A stretch of 35,492 nucleotides of DNA from an uncultured Lachnospiraceae bacterium (GTDB taxonomy: Bacteria > Bacillota > Clostridia > Lachnospirales > Lachnospiraceae), in contig CADBFZ010000014.1 in assembly GCA_902794095.1 (NCBI GenBank), forward strand, positions 1 to 35,492, written 5' to 3'. Below, in pieces: positions 34,135 to 35,492 of this stretch. How positions within the stretch are numbered: position 1 is the first letter of the stretch; each line of letters begins with the position of its first letter. The notes under the pieces are model-generated. The model was not told the DNA's origin. It saw nothing but the letters and a program-made list of their open reading frames with translations, and searched no databases. A program made the translations under genes and the position numbers.

Positions 34135-34177
34135 GATATTCGTGAGTAAGATTTACGCGCTATAAGGAGGCGATTTT

Positions 34178-35026
34178 ATGAACGAAAAAATGGGAAATCT
34201 TTCGATAGACAGCGAAAATATATTCCCGATAATCAAGAAGTGGATGTACTCGGACCACGATATATTTTACCGTGAACTCGTATCCAACGGATGCGATGCC
34301 GTAACCAAGCTCAAGAAGCTTGATATGATGGGAGAGTACGAACTTCCCGAAGGATTTAAGGGCAGAATCGATGTTGTTCTTGATCCCGCAGAGAAGACCA
34401 TTTCCATCATTGATAACGGTCTCGGAATGACTGCGGATGAGGTTGAGGAATACATCACCAAAATCGCATTTTCCGGAGCTACCGATTTCATCGAGAAGTA
34501 CAAGGATAAGAGCAATTCCGACCAGATCATCGGACATTTCGGACTGGGATTCTATTCCGCATTCATGATCGCCGATGAGGTTCACATCGATACTCTTTCA
34601 TACAAGGACGGGGCTAAGGCTGTTCACTGGGAGTGCGACGGAAGCACATCATACAGCATCGCTGACGGAGACAAGGCTGAGGTCGGAACCAAGATTACTC
34701 TTTTCGTAAACGATGACTGCCTTGAGTTCTGCAACGAGTATAAGGCAAGAGAAGTCCTTAAAAAGTACTGTGGCTTCATGCCCACCGAGATCTACATGTC
34801 CAAGGCTTATGACGGCCTGGAGATCATGGACCGCGTCGGCGGCGGCGATTCCTTCGCTTCCGGCCTTGTCTACGGCCTGATGACCACCGGCGATCCGGAG
34901 AAGGCAGTCAACTACGGTGCAGCTCACGGCGCACTGGCGATGACCACCCCGGGCGACACCTCCATGGCAAGCGTCAAGGAAGTCGAAGCCATCATGGGCG
35001 GCGCAGGCGCACGCGTGAAGCGCTGA
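34178..35026 (+). CDS. htpG: Chimeric reading frame: HtpG N-terminus joined to KDG kinase C-terminus
   Basis: 282 residues. Residues 1 to about 209 are the HSP90 ATPase domain of HtpG, with RELVSNGCDA, DNGLGM and GHFGLGFYSAFM. HtpG is normally over 600 residues. At about 34800 the frame turns without a stop into DRVGGGDSFASGLVYGL, the PfkB catalytic loop of 2-keto-3-deoxygluconate kinase, and ends at that family's natural C-terminus. GC rises at the same point from about 43 to about 63 percent. I think this is a contig chimera or recombination joint, not a functional fusion. The front part is a genuine heat-shock gene with its CIRCE and promoter intact. Confidence 0.9.
   Translation: MNEKMGNLSIDSENIFPIIKKWMYSDHDIFYRELVSNGCDAVTKLKKLDMMGEYELPEGFKGRIDVVLDPAEKTISIIDNGLGMTADEVEEYITKIAFSGATDFIEKYKDKSNSDQIIGHFGLGFYSAFMIADEVHIDTLSYKDGAKAVHWECDGSTSYSIADGDKAEVGTKITLFVNDDCLEFCNEYKAREVLKKYCGFMPTEIYMSKAYDGLEIMDRVGGGDSFASGLVYGLMTTGDPEKAVNYGAAHGALAMTTPGDTSMASVKEVEAIMGGAGARVKR
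34811..35026 (+). pseudogene. kdgK: KDG kinase (PfkB) C-terminal fragment
   Basis: The last 70 residues, from DRVGGGDSFASG to the end, match the C-terminal part of 2-dehydro-3-deoxygluconokinase, including the catalytic Asp in GGGDSF. The gene's other roughly 250 residues are missing. An eda gene follows at 35106, as expected for a kdgK-eda pair of the Entner-Doudoroff or uronate pathway, so the fragment belongs with the sequence to its right. Confidence 0.85.
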
Positions 35027-35105
35027 TCCCTCTTCTGTTCCAAAGTTCCGAACAACCACTGAATTCCGTCGAATCCATCGTTTTTAAAATATAAGGAGAA
35101 AAATC

Positions 35106-35492
35106 ATGAGCGCAAAGAGCGAAGCTATCTACAAGCAGTTTTCTGAGATCGGCATCATCCCGGTCGTTGTCCTGAACGATGCAAAGGACGCTGAGCCGCT
35201 GGGCAAGGCACTGATGGAGGGCGGCCTTCCGGCTGCCGAGGTGACCTTCCGCACCGCAGCTGCCGAAGAGTCCATCCGCATCATGGCTGAGAAGTTCCCG
35301 GATATGCTGGTCGGCGCAGGCACTGTCCTGACCACCGAGCAGGTCGACCGTGCGGTCGCTGCAGGCGCAAAGTTCATCGTCGCTCCGGGCCTCGACACCG
35401 AGATCGTGCAGTACTGCCTCGACAGGGACATTCCGGTCTGCCCGGGCACCCAGACCGCTTCCGAGGTCATGCTGGCAGTCAAGATGGGTCTC
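35106..35492 (+). CDS. eda: KDPG/KHG aldolase, cut by the window end
   Basis: 129 codons of a 2-keto-3-deoxy-6-phosphogluconate aldolase run off the window. Recognisable parts are IIPVVVLNDAKDAEPLGKAL, the catalytic Glu in PAAEVTFRT, VGAGTVLTTEQV, KFIVAPGLD and CPGTQTASEVMLAV; the Schiff-base lysine lies beyond the edge. It splits KDPG into pyruvate and glyceraldehyde-3-phosphate. AAGGAG precedes the ATG. Codon use is GC-rich (about 65 percent) and quite unlike the genes before 34800. Confidence 0.93.
   Translation, partial: MSAKSEAIYKQFSEIGIIPVVVLNDAKDAEPLGKALMEGGLPAAEVTFRTAAAEESIRIMAEKFPDMLVGAGTVLTTEQVDRAVAAGAKFIVAPGLDTEIVQYCLDRDIPVCPGTQTASEVMLAVKMGL

Noticed and set aside
34178..35026. 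Genuine HSP90-sugar kinase fusion protein
   Set aside because: Neither half is complete as an enzyme, and GC and codon use change at the joint, so a chimera is more likely.

Overview
The window looks like chromosomal DNA of a Lachnospiraceae-type anaerobic Firmicute, with Butyrivibrio or a relative as my best guess. The support is the gene order dgt-dnaG-rpoD-trmK, a class A-type RNase P RNA, a perfect CIRCE operator, strong AGGAGG ribosome binding sites, two membrane diguanylate cyclases and moderate GC (43 percent in one 60-base line I counted). No taxonomic search was possible.

Layout. (1) 1-732: a tRNA-Leu(CAG) with its own promoter and terminator. It is followed by a run of five perfect short hairpins, pieces that copy the tRNA acceptor ends, and 72-74 bp tandem repeats. 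(2) 733-2272: a small lipoprotein with an internally repeated acidic sequence, next to a radical SAM/SPASM enzyme. This is a candidate peptide-modification system. (3) 2416-9271: ten small enzyme genes on one strand: five GNAT acetyltransferases, two methyltransferases, a 2H-HD phosphoesterase fusion, an esterase and a VOC protein. One GNAT carries an in-frame amber codon. (4) 9413-13318: a diguanylate cyclase with duplicated sensor repeats, a rhodanese-TtcA-like tRNA thiolation fusion and a small membrane protein. (5) 13405-20666: dgt, dnaG, rpoD with a roughly 300-residue histone H1-like extension, trmK, and a TGS-uridine kinase protein. (6) 20667-24549: a structured non-coding stretch, rnpB, two G3E (CobW-type) GTPases and a CmpB-family membrane protein. 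(7) 24565-26525, minus strand: a nitroreductase, then pyrB and pyrI behind a hairpin that may act as an attenuator. (8) 26663-30368: a transglutaminase-like exported protein, a second diguanylate cyclase and a hemerythrin-HIT fusion. (9) 30385-34003: trpS, a two-domain glycosyltransferase, an SseB-like protein and a small unknown protein. (10) 34072-35492: a CIRCE-controlled htpG whose reading frame changes abruptly, near 34800, into the C-terminus of a KDG kinase followed by eda. GC jumps to about 63-68 percent there, so the last 700 bases probably come from another organism (assembly chimera) or, less likely, a recent recombination.

The strongest candidates for something new are the lipoprotein/radical SAM pair, the histone-like tail on the housekeeping sigma factor, the hemerythrin-HIT fusion beside a diguanylate cyclase, and the metal-binding repeats and domain fusion in the paired CobW GTPases. 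The htpG-kdgK junction should be checked first as an assembly error.
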